Shown: positions 1 to 8,751 of the stretch, one piece after another
Numbering within the stretch: the first letter of the stretch is position 1
How the letters are laid out: every line of letters begins with the position of its first letter
Assembly: GCA_934500865.1 (NCBI GenBank)
Contig: CAKSUD010000008.1
Coordinates: forward strand, 1-35,465
DNA length: 35,465 bases
Source: an uncultured Clostridia bacterium
Lineage (GTDB): Bacteria > Bacillota > Clostridia > TANB77 > RGIG9151
Direction of reading: 5' to 3'
The notes under the pieces: model-generated
Databases searched by the model: none
Seen by the model: only the letters and a program-made list of their open reading frames with translations
What the model was told of the DNA's origin: nothing
Made by a program: the position numbers and the translations under genes

Positions 1-69
1 ATATATATGTATACAAATGGGCATTTTTTTGGTAAAATACATAATGTAATTGGGATGGAGGAATGTTTT

Positions 70-909
70 ATGGATAGATTAATAAAAGGTTTTGCCTTTG
101 ATGGACAAGTTAGATTAGTGGCTATATCTTCAGCCGATTTAGTTCAAAAAGCACTTGATATACATGGGTTGTCACCTGTTGCGACTGCTGCGCTTGGAAG
201 ACTTTTGACTGGTGGTGCGATAATGGGAGCAATGCTTAAAAATGAGGATGATAAGCTTACCCTTATACTAAAGGGTGATGGGCCTCTTGGAAACGCAGTT
301 GTTTGTGCAAATAAGAATGCTATTGTAAAAGGGTATGTTCAAAATCCGGTTGTAGATTTGCCTTTGACAGAAAAAGGGAAGCTAGATGTTGGAAATGCAG
401 TGGGAAAGAATGGTTTACTTACAGTTGTTAAGGATATTGGACTAAAGCAACCTGAGGCTGGAAGTATTGAAATAACTACTGGTGAAATTGGAACTGAACT
501 AGCTGATTATTATCTTACTTCTGAACAAATACCTACTGCAATTGAAGTTGGGCTTTCTGTTACAAAAGAGGCTAAGATAAGTTCGGCTGGTGGATATTTA
601 GTACAACTTATGCCGGGAACAGATTCCGCCATTATTGATATGATAGAGGGAAGAATTAATAATATGCTTCCGACTGAGGAATTAATAAAGAAAGGTTTTA
701 CTTTAGAAGAAATATTAATGGCGGTTTCTGGAGATGATAATATTACTGTTTTAGAGGAAATGGTTCCTAAATTTTCTTGTGATTGTTCAAGAGAAAGAAT
801 GGAACAGGCACTAAAAACTATATCTGAGGAAGAACGTAAAAAAATGATTGAGCAAGATGGATGTATTGAAATGAAATGTAGTTTTTGCGGAAGAGTAGAA
901 AAATGGTAG
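70..909 (+). CDS. hslO: Hsp33 redox-regulated molecular chaperone
   Basis: Hsp33 is a cytosolic holdase chaperone that is activated when oxidative stress releases zinc from four C-terminal cysteines. The 279-residue product has the usual Hsp33 length. Its N-terminus (MDRLIKGFAFDGQVR) is typical, and the C-terminal zinc switch is intact: CDC at residues 237-239 and CSFC at 270-273, a CxC-x30-CxxC pattern. An extra Cys sits at 265. The frame is open further upstream to position 7. The ATG at 70 is preferred because GGAGG lies at 57-61 with 8-nt spacing and the family N-terminus begins there. It is followed 32 bp later by flgN in the same direction. Co-transcription is possible, but a functional link to flagella is not evident. 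Confidence 0.95.
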   Translation: MDRLIKGFAFDGQVRLVAISSADLVQKALDIHGLSPVATAALGRLLTGGAIMGAMLKNEDDKLTLILKGDGPLGNAVVCANKNAIVKGYVQNPVVDLPLTEKGKLDVGNAVGKNGLLTVVKDIGLKQPEAGSIEITTGEIGTELADYYLTSEQIPTAIEVGLSVTKEAKISSAGGYLVQLMPGTDSAIIDMIEGRINNMLPTEELIKKGFTLEEILMAVSGDDNITVLEEMVPKFSCDCSRERMEQALKTISEEERKKMIEQDGCIEMKCSFCGRVEKW

Positions 910-941
910 TATGAATTTTGGAAAAAGGGGAGAGTTAAGCT

Positions 942-1421
942 ATGGAAGAAATGATTGAAATTTTGAAAAAACAATATGAAATTTATCAAGAAATACTTAA
1001 GATTTCTGAAAAGAAAACCGATATTGTTGTGAAGGATAAAGTGGATGAATTGAAAGAATTAGTTGATAGTGAAGAAGAACTGATTGGTAAGTTCATTGTC
1101 CTTGAAAAACGTAGACTTTCCATAGTTAAAGAGTTTGGAAAATCAAAGGGAATTACCGGAGTGTTAAAAATTCCGGAATTGTGTGAATATTTTCCAGAAA
1201 ATAAGGAAGAGTTAATGAGGCTTAGGGAAGATATTTTAAGCATTACTAAGAAAATAAATGAAAAGAACAAGTTAAATGAAAAATTAATTAAAAACTCACT
1301 TGATTATATTAATTTCTCTGTTGGACTTATTACCGGAACAGGTAGTGAGCCGCTTACTTATGGAAAGTACGGGGAAGCTAATAAGAATGAAGCAAAGAAG
1401 TTTTTGGATATATCGCTATAA
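942..1421 (+). CDS. flgN: FlgN family flagellar export chaperone
   Basis: FlgN is a small helical cytosolic chaperone that binds the C-termini of the hook-filament junction proteins FlgK and FlgL and delivers them to the flagellar export gate. The 159-residue product is almost entirely predicted helix with heptad-like Leu/Ile spacing, especially over residues 1-65, as expected for FlgN. The family is weakly conserved in sequence, so the call rests on length, helical character and position directly before two flgK genes and flgL. A GGGGAGAG ribosome site precedes the ATG. flgM, which often sits upstream of flgN in Firmicutes, is absent here; hslO takes that place. Confidence 0.85.
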   Translation: MEEMIEILKKQYEIYQEILKISEKKTDIVVKDKVDELKELVDSEEELIGKFIVLEKRRLSIVKEFGKSKGITGVLKIPELCEYFPENKEELMRLREDILSITKKINEKNKLNEKLIKNSLDYINFSVGLITGTGSEPLTYGKYGEANKNEAKKFLDISL

Positions 1422-1495
1422 GAAGTTTAATTTAAGTGATTTAGGAAGTGCAAGTTTTAAGTAAAAGGTCGTTTAAAAAAGGGGTTGAAAGAATA

Positions 1496-3904
1496 ATGAT
1501 AGCATTTAGCAGAGCTATTAGCGGACTTAGGGTAGCAGAACAAAACTTATATGTTACAAGTAATAACATATCTAACGTTAATACTGAAGGTTATCATAGA
1601 CAACGCTTAGTTCAAAGCGAATTGCAAAAGACGTCAAGGGGTAATTTTAGCGTAGGACTTGGTGTAGATGCCAGTCATGTTAAACAGGTAAGGTTAGAGT
1701 ACTTAGAAACTAATTACAGAAATGAATTACCGGCTCTTGGTGAATATAAAATGGAATCTCAAGTATATAATAGCTTACAGTCTATTATAGGGTCTGATGG
1801 TTCTTCGCTCCAAGATACACTAAGTAACTTGTGGGAATCTTTTAATGAGCTTTCAAAAGAATATACAACGTCTGTTGCGGGTGGATATTTGAGAGAAAAT
1901 GCAGTTGCATTGGTTGGAGAATTTAATGGAATAGAGGACCAACTTATAAAAATGCAAAATGAGTTGGATATAGAAGTAGATAATGTTGTTGAAAAAATAA
2001 ATGATTATGCTAAACGAATAGCAAATTTAAATGACAGAATAACAAGTGGCGAGGCAGGCGGAGTTTTGTGCTGTGAACTTAGAGATAGCAGAGAGAGCCT
2101 TATTGCTGGACTTGCTGAGTTAATAGATATTCAGGTTGAAGATTTTTCTGATACTGCGGTTAATATAAGATGTGGAAATGGACATTTAGTTGTAGGAACT
2201 AATACAAATAGACTTTCTACAGCACAAAATATAGATAAAAGTACCTTTAGAAATCCGGTTTGGGAAAGCACAGGTCAAGCGGTAGAAGTTAATTCCGGTA
2301 CATTAAAAGGCATATTAGATATGCGTGGAGAGAATGTAGTTGGAAACTATGCTTCTTCTACAAACGGTAGCCCTAAAGAGAAAATGGATGTTGTTGTTAG
2401 CATTGATAAAGATTTATCATTAGCTAATATAGAGCGTATGAGAAATAACATAACTACAATGATGAGTACACTAGATAGACAAGGAGCTAACTATCAGTTT
2501 TATACAAATAACGGCGAAAAAATTGATGGAAATACATTAAAACTATATACAGACTATTTATATGGCTCTAAGATGTCTGAGATTTTAGATGGTTATGCGG
2601 GAGATAACAAGTCATTTACAGATTTTATCGATTCGGTTAAAGGTACTGTTAATCCTGAACAGGTAATAAAAGAATATATGGAAGATAAGGGAGTTACATT
2701 AGATTTATTAAAAAATCAGTTTGCCGGTGACGAAGAAATGCTCTCTCAAATCGAAGCTTATGAATTAGCGGGTGGGGATTCGGTTATTGGTTTCCAAATG
2801 TATGTGAGAGATATTCCTGGAAAAGAAACCTTATCAGATGAAGTTCAAGATTACTTAAATGGAACAATTCTTACTGTTGATGGACTAAAAGGTTACATAG
2901 AAGACGAAATGGTAAATATTCCGGTTAAAAAGGTAGGTGAAATAGATAAATTAATTAATTCTAGTTCATCTAAAGTGTTAGATAATATTGATAAATATGA
3001 TACGTTTATAAAATACAGAGAAGACAGTAATAAATATATGTTGGTATTTACTGATCAAAGGATAGACCCAGGTACAGATATTGAGCATACTACTGCTATG
3101 TTAAATAAGATAGATATGAGATTAATTACTATTACTAATGAGGCTTCTTCTAAGGACTGGATGAAGTTAGCACAGGACACAGGTGGAAATGTTTTAAGTA
3201 TTGAAGATTTTGATAGTAAAGATGGCGCTGAGAATTTGGGTCTTGCAATTTCTAGAGATTTTAATTCGAGATTAGATGCAACCGAAAATACAGATGGAAT
3301 TCCGGCTTTCCGTGCGGGTTTAAATAAGATACTAAATGGATTGACCAATGAAGTTAATGCTATTTTCCGTCAAGGAGCTAATATTTACGGCAATAGGCAC
3401 GGAGATGTAATTAAAGATGAATTTGGGAATGATGTAATAGATGATGAAACGGGAAAACCTTCTACATATAATTTAGATTTATTCTTAAAAATTGATGAAA
3501 AGCTTCCTTTACAGATGGGAAATATTAAAATTAATCCGTTATTTTCCGATTTAAATAATATGCCTTTATCCTTGACTGGGGATACGGGAGATTTCCAAAT
3601 AGGAAGAATGTTAGTTGATTTGACTAATACTGATGTATTTAATAATGGTAATAGTTATTCTACTGTTGATGAACAATATGCAAGTTTCATTTTGAATTTT
3701 GGACAGGCGGCGAACATTGCCATAAGTGGAGCCGAGACGCAAGAAAATGTTCTTACTGCGGCAAGTGAGAAACTAAGTGCTGTCAGTGGTGTATCTATGG
3801 ATGAGGAACTTAGCAATATGGTTAAGTTTCAATATAGTTATACAGCCGCTTCAAAAATGATTAAAATAGTTGATGAAATGTTAGAGACGGTTATAAATAT
3901 TTAA
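1496..3904 (+). CDS. flgK: Flagellar hook-associated protein FlgK (paralogue 1) with inserted vWA-like domain
   Basis: FlgK (HAP1) forms the first junction ring between hook and filament. The N-terminal signature (SGLRVAEQNLYVTSNNISNVNTEGY, cited here as residues about 8-33) and the C-terminal coiled segment (LSAVSGVSMDEELSNM, then a FQYSYTAASKMIKIVDEML-type end) are classical. The product is about 802 residues, whereas ordinary FlgK is about 450-650. The excess lies at residues about 295-590. This segment opens with MDVVVSIDKDLSL and ends with MLVFTDQRI, then MLNKIDMRLITITNE and DTGGNVLSIEDF, which follows the strand-helix order of a von Willebrand A domain. The metal site looks degenerate: DKDLS in place of DxSxS, and TDQ in place of TDG. 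About 150 residues between the first and last thirds of the domain are unassigned. The start is the ATG at 1496 after AAAGGGG; an in-frame GTG at 1448 would prepend a non-conserved stretch. A second, normal FlgK follows 25 bp later. Confidence 0.9.
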   Translation: MIAFSRAISGLRVAEQNLYVTSNNISNVNTEGYHRQRLVQSELQKTSRGNFSVGLGVDASHVKQVRLEYLETNYRNELPALGEYKMESQVYNSLQSIIGSDGSSLQDTLSNLWESFNELSKEYTTSVAGGYLRENAVALVGEFNGIEDQLIKMQNELDIEVDNVVEKINDYAKRIANLNDRITSGEAGGVLCCELRDSRESLIAGLAELIDIQVEDFSDTAVNIRCGNGHLVVGTNTNRLSTAQNIDKSTFRNPVWESTGQAVEVNSGTLKGILDMRGENVVGNYASSTNGSPKEKMDVVVSIDKDLSLANIERMRNNITTMMSTLDRQGANYQFYTNNGEKIDGNTLKLYTDYLYGSKMSEILDGYAGDNKSFTDFIDSVKGTVNPEQVIKEYMEDKGVTLDLLKNQFAGDEEMLSQIEAYELAGGDSVIGFQMYVRDIPGKETLSDEVQDYLNGTILTVDGLKGYIEDEMVNIPVKKVGEIDKLINSSSSKVLDNIDKYDTFIKYREDSNKYMLVFTDQRIDPGTDIEHTTAMLNKIDMRLITITNEASSKDWMKLAQDTGGNVLSIEDFDSKDGAENLGLAISRDFNSRLDATENTDGIPAFRAGLNKILNGLTNEVNAIFRQGANIYGNRHGDVIKDEFGNDVIDDETGKPSTYNLDLFLKIDEKLPLQMGNIKINPLFSDLNNMPLSLTGDTGDFQIGRMLVDLTNTDVFNNGNSYSTVDEQYASFILNFGQAANIAISGAETQENVLTAASEKLSAVSGVSMDEELSNMVKFQYSYTAASKMIKIVDEMLETVINI

Positions 3905-3929
3905 GGTCGTATAAGAGGAGTGAAAGATA

Positions 3930-5504
3930 ATGAGGACAGGTTCTTTTGCAGGACTGAATTTATCGCTTAGAGCATTATATTCTAGCACAAAGGCAATGGA
4001 TGTTACATCTCAAAATATTGCCAATGTTGGAACTAAAGGTTACACAAGACGTGTTGCACAGTTTAAGACTTTTGGACAGGACGCAACAGGTATTACAGAA
4101 CCTATTTTTGGATTAGGAGCTGATTGTGTTAGTGCTGAGCGAATGAGAGATGAATATTTAGATACTAAGATGTGGAATCAAAGTTCTATTTCTAGTGAAT
4201 GGTCTACAAAGAATGAGTATTATCTTGAACTTGAGAAGATTATAAACGAATCTTCTGTTTCGGGTTTGGTTGGAGCGATTGATGAGTTTAGTGCGGCTAT
4301 GAATGATTTTGCAAACAATCCGTCAAGTACTACATACAGGTATTTAGTTCAAAACAAAGGCGTTCAGCTTACAAATTATTTTAATGAAACTGCGGTGCAA
4401 TTAGAAGAACTTCAAGTTGAATTAAATAATAAGGTAAAAGAACAAGTCGATGAAATAAATGATTTAGCTAAGCGAATTGCAGATTTGGATGTTAAGATAA
4501 GGAATAATGAAATAACAGGCAGAGAAAGTAATTTGTTAAGAGATGAAAGAGACTTATTAATAGACAGTCTGGCTGAATTTGGAGATATAGAGGTTACTGA
4601 AAAAACATACGGAAAGCTTATAAACGGAAGCGATGATGTTAGAATAACCGTAAAATTTGCTGGAACTGTTATGATAGACCATGGTAATTATAGAGAACTT
4701 GAGATTTCAAAGCGTGTAGATAAGAAAAATGCCGAGGATGTTGAGGGACTATATGATGTAGGTTGGAAAGATGGTGCAACTCTTACTTTATCATCCGGTA
4801 AACTAAAGTCCACAATGGAATTAAGAGATGGTAATGGAAGCGATGATACTGGTTGGGTAAAAGGTGTACCTCATTATATAGATGAGCTTAACAAGATAGC
4901 TAGAAATTTTGCAATGGCATTTAATGAAGGAATTGTAAATGGTCAAAAAGTAAGTAAGGGGTATGCAGAAGGTTATACTTTTAATTCGGCAGAAGATGCA
5001 ACTCAACCTGCAGGATTAAGGTTTTTCTGTACAAACGAAAGATATTCTAATGAATTTGCTAATGGATGGCAGACAAATGCCGATATAATAGATGGATACC
5101 AAGAATTGAATGCAAAAAATATTTCTCTTTCTAAAGAAACTTTAGATGATGTAGGAAATTTATTTAAGTCATTTGATAGCCCACTAAATAATAATGATAC
5201 AGAGTCAATAAAGAGCCTTCTTGATTTTAAGGAAAATAGGGAGCTGTTTGGTACATCAAATTTAGAGGATTATGTATCCGGAATGATTACCAATTTGGGT
5301 GTTGATGCGGATGTTTCTAAGAAACTTTATAAATCGCATACATCTATAATGACTCAATTAGAAAATCAAAGAGATGCGTATTCTGGAGTTTCTTTAGATG
5401 AAGAAGCGACTAACTTAGTTAGATACCAACAGATGTATAAGGCTGCTGCTAAGGTAATGTCAACATTTTCTGAGATATATGAGGTATTGGTAAACACGAT
5501 TTAA
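3930..5504 (+). CDS. flgK: Flagellar hook-associated protein FlgK (paralogue 2)
   Basis: This is a second hook-filament junction protein of ordinary FlgK size (524 residues). The N-terminal flagellar rod/hook signature (LRALYSSTKAMDVTSQNIAN then VGTKGYTRR) spans residues about 14-41. The middle has the FlgK helical hairpin region (QVDEINDLAKRIADLDVKI), and the C-terminus carries the paired SGVSLDEEATNLVRYQQMYK motif. It starts at ATG 3930 after AAGAGGAGTG. It lies 25 bp after the larger flgK1 and 15 bp before flgL, so the four genes flgN-flgK1-flgK2-flgL look like one operon. The two FlgKs share only the terminal helical domains. Whether both enter the same junction or serve alternative filaments cannot be told from sequence. 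Confidence 0.92.
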   Translation: MRTGSFAGLNLSLRALYSSTKAMDVTSQNIANVGTKGYTRRVAQFKTFGQDATGITEPIFGLGADCVSAERMRDEYLDTKMWNQSSISSEWSTKNEYYLELEKIINESSVSGLVGAIDEFSAAMNDFANNPSSTTYRYLVQNKGVQLTNYFNETAVQLEELQVELNNKVKEQVDEINDLAKRIADLDVKIRNNEITGRESNLLRDERDLLIDSLAEFGDIEVTEKTYGKLINGSDDVRITVKFAGTVMIDHGNYRELEISKRVDKKNAEDVEGLYDVGWKDGATLTLSSGKLKSTMELRDGNGSDDTGWVKGVPHYIDELNKIARNFAMAFNEGIVNGQKVSKGYAEGYTFNSAEDATQPAGLRFFCTNERYSNEFANGWQTNADIIDGYQELNAKNISLSKETLDDVGNLFKSFDSPLNNNDTESIKSLLDFKENRELFGTSNLEDYVSGMITNLGVDADVSKKLYKSHTSIMTQLENQRDAYSGVSLDEEATNLVRYQQMYKAAAKVMSTFSEIYEVLVNTI

Positions 5505-5519
5505 GGACGGTGAAGAAAA

Positions 5520-6431
5520 ATGCGTTTAACGAATAATATGGTTATAAGGAATTTCGTGAGAAATGTGGGTATAACAGCCGGAAATGTTAATAAATATCAA
5601 ACACAAATTCAAACGGGGAAATCATTTCAATATGCATCAGATGCACCTATTTCTGCTGCAAAGTCTATAAGATATAAATCGAAAATTGCTCAGCTAGAGC
5701 AAAGCGAAAAGAACATAGAGGATGCAAACGAATTAATGAAGGTAACTGAATCTGCATTAAATAGTTATAATGACATCTTACAAAGAATAAGTGAGCTTGC
5801 TGTTGATGCTGCTAACGGTACAAGAGGCGATGAAGAAAGAGAAGCTATTGCTACCGAGATTAATCAGCTAAAAAGTGAGATTGTAAGTATAGCAAATACA
5901 AAATATAACGGAAGATATATTTTCTCCGGATTTGAAACAGAAAAAACCTTGTTAAATGACGACGGAACTTATAATATGGACGTTACAACAATGGGATTGG
6001 GAAAAGAGGCTATTAATTACAGCATTGGTTTTGGAAGTTCAATTCAAGTAAATACCCTAGGACCCGATGTTTTTGGTGGAAGGGGCGAAGAGGGCGAGAA
6101 AGCCGGTGTAATAAACAATATAGATAATTTGATTAATGCAATGAAAAATGGTGACAGCCCTGAGATAAGAAAAGCAGGAGCAGCACTTGAGGATGACTTG
6201 CAGATATGTTTAGATTCTTTGGCGGATATCGGTGCAAAGATGAATAGACTAGAGCTTACAAAAAATAGAGTTGCAAACAGCTTAACTAATATTACTGAAT
6301 CTTTAAGCTTAAATGAAGATGCCGATTATGCAGAAGCGGCTACTAACCTGGCTAATTCTAAAACAATATATGAAGCGGCTTTAGCTGCAGGCGCAAAGAC
6401 ACTTTCTATTTCATTAATGGATTACATTTAA
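5520..6431 (+). CDS. flgL: Flagellar hook-associated protein FlgL
   Basis: FlgL (HAP3) forms the second junction ring on which the flagellin filament polymerises. The 303-residue product has the flagellin-like N-terminus (MRLTNNMVIRNFVRNV) with the QTGKSFQYASDAPISAAKSI segment typical of FlgL. It also has a FlgL-like central NTKYNGRYIFSGFET motif (residues about 127-141) and a flagellin-type C-terminal helix (EDADYAEAATNLANSKTIYE). It is the last gene of the flgN-flgK-flgK-flgL block and is followed at once by a strong terminator. The fliW and csrA genes that commonly follow flgL in Firmicutes are not here. Confidence 0.93.
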   Translation: MRLTNNMVIRNFVRNVGITAGNVNKYQTQIQTGKSFQYASDAPISAAKSIRYKSKIAQLEQSEKNIEDANELMKVTESALNSYNDILQRISELAVDAANGTRGDEEREAIATEINQLKSEIVSIANTKYNGRYIFSGFETEKTLLNDDGTYNMDVTTMGLGKEAINYSIGFGSSIQVNTLGPDVFGGRGEEGEKAGVINNIDNLINAMKNGDSPEIRKAGAALEDDLQICLDSLADIGAKMNRLELTKNRVANSLTNITESLSLNEDADYAEAATNLANSKTIYEAALAAGAKTLSISLMDYI

Positions 6432-6436
6432 ACTAT

Positions 6437-6464
6437 AAAAAGGACTCCGTCTGGAGTCCTTTTT
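6437..6464. terminator. Bidirectional terminator between flgL and the convergent gene
   Basis: A perfect inverted repeat has left arm AAAAAGGACTCC (6437-6448), loop GTCT and right arm GGAGTCCTTTTT (6453-6464). The A-run and T-run make it work in both directions. It ends the flagellar block and touches the stop codon of the reverse-strand gene that follows. Confidence 0.92.
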
Positions 6465-7225
6465 TAATGGAATTTATATCTTAATGTTTCTGAGCTTTTT
6501 TGCTTAATTAAAGCTTTATAGTATTTTATATCCGGATTTTTATATTGCATATATTCTAAATCTTTTATTATTCCACTGGCTACAAAGTAGTCTTTTTTTA
6601 TTATAGATAAATCTAAGTTTAATTTTTTTGAGTACACATATACATCAGGCAACTCTAGTGCAGCAGATAAATAAGTAAGCAACTTTGCTAATTCGGAACT
6701 TAATTCGACATCGGGTAGTACATCACTTCCAAGTACACTACAAATGTCTTTTAGGGCATTTTCTAAATCATTATTGTATATTTTCTTTAATATTTCAGGA
6801 TATTCAAGTAAAAATTCAACACTATTTAAATCATATAGATAAACATTGTGATGCATAACATCAAGTAATTTATCTGTACATTCAGAATCTCTTTCACAAA
6901 TGGTATATGCATCTAACATTTTACTAAATACATTAGAATAAAAAGTATTAGATGATATATTTTTAAATGTTGTTGAGCGTCTGTTTCTTGAAATATAAGC
7001 TAAAATCTTTTGTGTGATTTTTGAATTAACTATGTTATATAAAGTAGGTATTCTTTGACCGAGAGAAAGAGGAGAGCCAGTTAGTTCATTTATAAAATCA
7101 CAGATTATGTTGTAGGTGTTTAGGTATACTTCTTGCTCTTCAACAGGGCTATTTGCATTTTTTATGCCTGCTTCAAGCATTAATCTTGCAGTTTCTAAGT
7201 TTGAATTATAGTCAAATAATTTCAT
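6464..7225 (-). CDS. Uncharacterised 253-residue protein
   Basis: I do not recognise a family. The product (MKLFDYNSNLETARLMLEAG...) is 253 residues with no signal peptide, membrane segment or metal-binding cluster. It looks mostly alpha-helical, with repeated short amphipathic helices and many Asn, Leu and Ser residues. It could be a helical-repeat scaffold, but that is a guess. The start is well supported by GGAGGTGGG just upstream of the ATG. It is a single gene, convergent with flgL across the shared terminator and divergent from the acetyltransferase-adenylyltransferase fusion. No link to flagella can be shown beyond position. Confidence 0.75.
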   Translation of the reverse strand: MKLFDYNSNLETARLMLEAGIKNANSPVEEQEVYLNTYNIICDFINELTGSPLSLGQRIPTLYNIVNSKITQKILAYISRNRRSTTFKNISSNTFYSNVFSKMLDAYTICERDSECTDKLLDVMHHNVYLYDLNSVEFLLEYPEILKKIYNNDLENALKDICSVLGSDVLPDVELSSELAKLLTYLSAALELPDVYVYSKKLNLDLSIIKKDYFVASGIIKDLEYMQYKNPDIKYYKALIKQKSSETLRYKFH

Positions 7226-7319
7226 TTTCCCACCTCCAACATAATTTATTCTATGATATTTTTTTTAGAAAAAAAAGACTTGACTTTTATATTTTTTTGC
7301 AGTCCCTCCAAAAACATTC

Positions 7320-7348
7320 TTTACTTTATAACAAAATTAAGATAGAAT
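7320..7348 (+). promoter_or_regulatory. Putative sigma-A promoter of the GNAT-adenylyltransferase gene
   Basis: TTTACT (7320-7325), a 17-nt spacer and TAGAAT (7343-7348) lie 48 bp upstream of the ATG at 7396. The -10 matches at five of six positions and the -35 at four of six. Confidence 0.55.
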
Positions 7349-7395
7349 ATGTTAAACGAACTAATTAAATGTAGAAGTATACAGAGGTGTTAAAA

Positions 7396-8742
7396 ATGTT
7401 AATTAATATAAAGAAAATCACATTGAATAAAAATGACTATATGGATTTATTACTACTTGCAGACCCTTCTAAAAAAATGGTTAATTCATATTTAAATAAA
7501 GGAGATATGTTTGTCTTAAGTGTAAATGGTGAGGCGGTTTGTGAGGCTGTTGTTATAAAGATTTCTGATAATGTTTGTGAACTTAAAAATCTAGCTACTA
7601 AAAAAGAATATCAAGGTAGTGGTTTTGGCAAGCAAATGCTACAACATTTGTTCCAATATTATAAAAATACGTTTAATACAATGCTTGTTGGAACATCTTC
7701 ACCGACATTTTATGAGAAATTTGGTTTTGAATATTCACATACAGTTTCTAATTTCTTTGTTGATAATTATGATGAGCCAATTATAGATAATGGTGTAAAG
7801 TGCATAGATATGACCTATTTGAAAAAGGATTTGCATACAAAGACTAAAGCTGTTACAAGGTCGGAAGAATCGGTTATGTCATTAATTCTTGATGTAGCCA
7901 AGAAAGATACACGTGTAAGGGCAGTTTGTATGAATGGCTCTAGGGTAAATCCTAAAGCTCCTAAGGATTTTTTCCAAGATTATGATATTGTATTCCTAGT
8001 TGATGATTTTGATAGTTTTGTTGCAACATCTGCGTGGTTAAATGTATTTGGAAGAAGACTTATTATGCAAGTTCCGTCACAAATGGGTGACAATATGAAA
8101 GAAGTGCAAGAAAAAAAGAAAATCACATATTTAATGCAATTTGTTGATGGAAACAGAATAGATTTAACTGTTTTATCATATGATAAACGAAATGAATACT
8201 TAAAGTCTGATTCACTTACACAAATACTTTTGGATAAGGATAATAAACTTCCTAAAATCCCTGAGGCATCTGACAAGGATTATTGGATTAAAAAGCCGAC
8301 AGAAAAGGAATACAACGATTGCTGTAATGAGTTTTGGTGGATTTGTACTTATGTTGCTAAGGGACTTTGGAGAAAAGAATTATTATATGCAACATATCAT
8401 CTTGAAATGAATATTAGAAAAGAATTATTAAAAATGCTTAGATGGAAAATTGCAATTGAAAATGATTTTGAAGTAACAACCGGGAAATGTGATAAGTATA
8501 TTGAAAATTATTTGCCAAAAGAGATGTTCGATAAACTTATGAGAAGCTTTGATATGTCAGACAGCGAAAGATGTTGGGATTCAATGTTCCTAATGATAGA
8601 CTTATTTAGACGTGCGGCAAGTTTTGTTTCTGAAAAAATCGGATATGAATATAATTCGGAAGATGACAAGAATGTGTATGCATTTTTAAGACATGTTCGT
8701 ACATTACCTAGAAATGCTAGGGCTTTATATGATAATAACTAG
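7396..8742 (+). CDS. Fusion of GNAT acetyltransferase and aminoglycoside 6-adenylyltransferase (ANT(6)/AadE-like)
   Basis: Two enzyme domains share one uninterrupted 448-residue frame. Residues 1-145 are a GNAT N-acetyltransferase: the acetyl-CoA loop YQGSGFGK (Q73, G76, G78) is followed by the FYEKFGF element. Residues about 152-448 match the AadE/ANT(6) streptomycin adenylyltransferase family. That part has the nucleotidyltransferase motif GSR (181-183) with DYD (D195, D197), a third acidic residue in RIDLTVL (D256), and family blocks such as DCCNEFWW and LRRE/ELLKMLRWK-type helices. All catalytic residues I can check are present, so both activities are plausible: acetyl transfer and AMP transfer to an aminoglycoside or related substrate. 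ATG 7396 is chosen over GTG 7387 because AGAGGTG lies correctly before it. The metallophosphoesterase gene follows after 9 bp, suggesting an operon. Resistance is an inference; chromosomal AadE-like proteins may have other substrates. Confidence 0.85.
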   Translation: MLINIKKITLNKNDYMDLLLLADPSKKMVNSYLNKGDMFVLSVNGEAVCEAVVIKISDNVCELKNLATKKEYQGSGFGKQMLQHLFQYYKNTFNTMLVGTSSPTFYEKFGFEYSHTVSNFFVDNYDEPIIDNGVKCIDMTYLKKDLHTKTKAVTRSEESVMSLILDVAKKDTRVRAVCMNGSRVNPKAPKDFFQDYDIVFLVDDFDSFVATSAWLNVFGRRLIMQVPSQMGDNMKEVQEKKKITYLMQFVDGNRIDLTVLSYDKRNEYLKSDSLTQILLDKDNKLPKIPEASDKDYWIKKPTEKEYNDCCNEFWWICTYVAKGLWRKELLYATYHLEMNIRKELLKMLRWKIAIENDFEVTTGKCDKYIENYLPKEMFDKLMRSFDMSDSERCWDSMFLMIDLFRRAASFVSEKIGYEYNSEDDKNVYAFLRHVRTLPRNARALYDNN

Positions 8743-8751
8743 GAGGTTCTG

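Noticed and set aside
7153..7368. 71-residue forward frame before the GNAT-adenylyltransferase gene
   Set aside because: It overlaps the reverse gene start and the promoter at 7320-7348, has no ribosome site, and is AT-driven Phe/Leu/Lys sequence.
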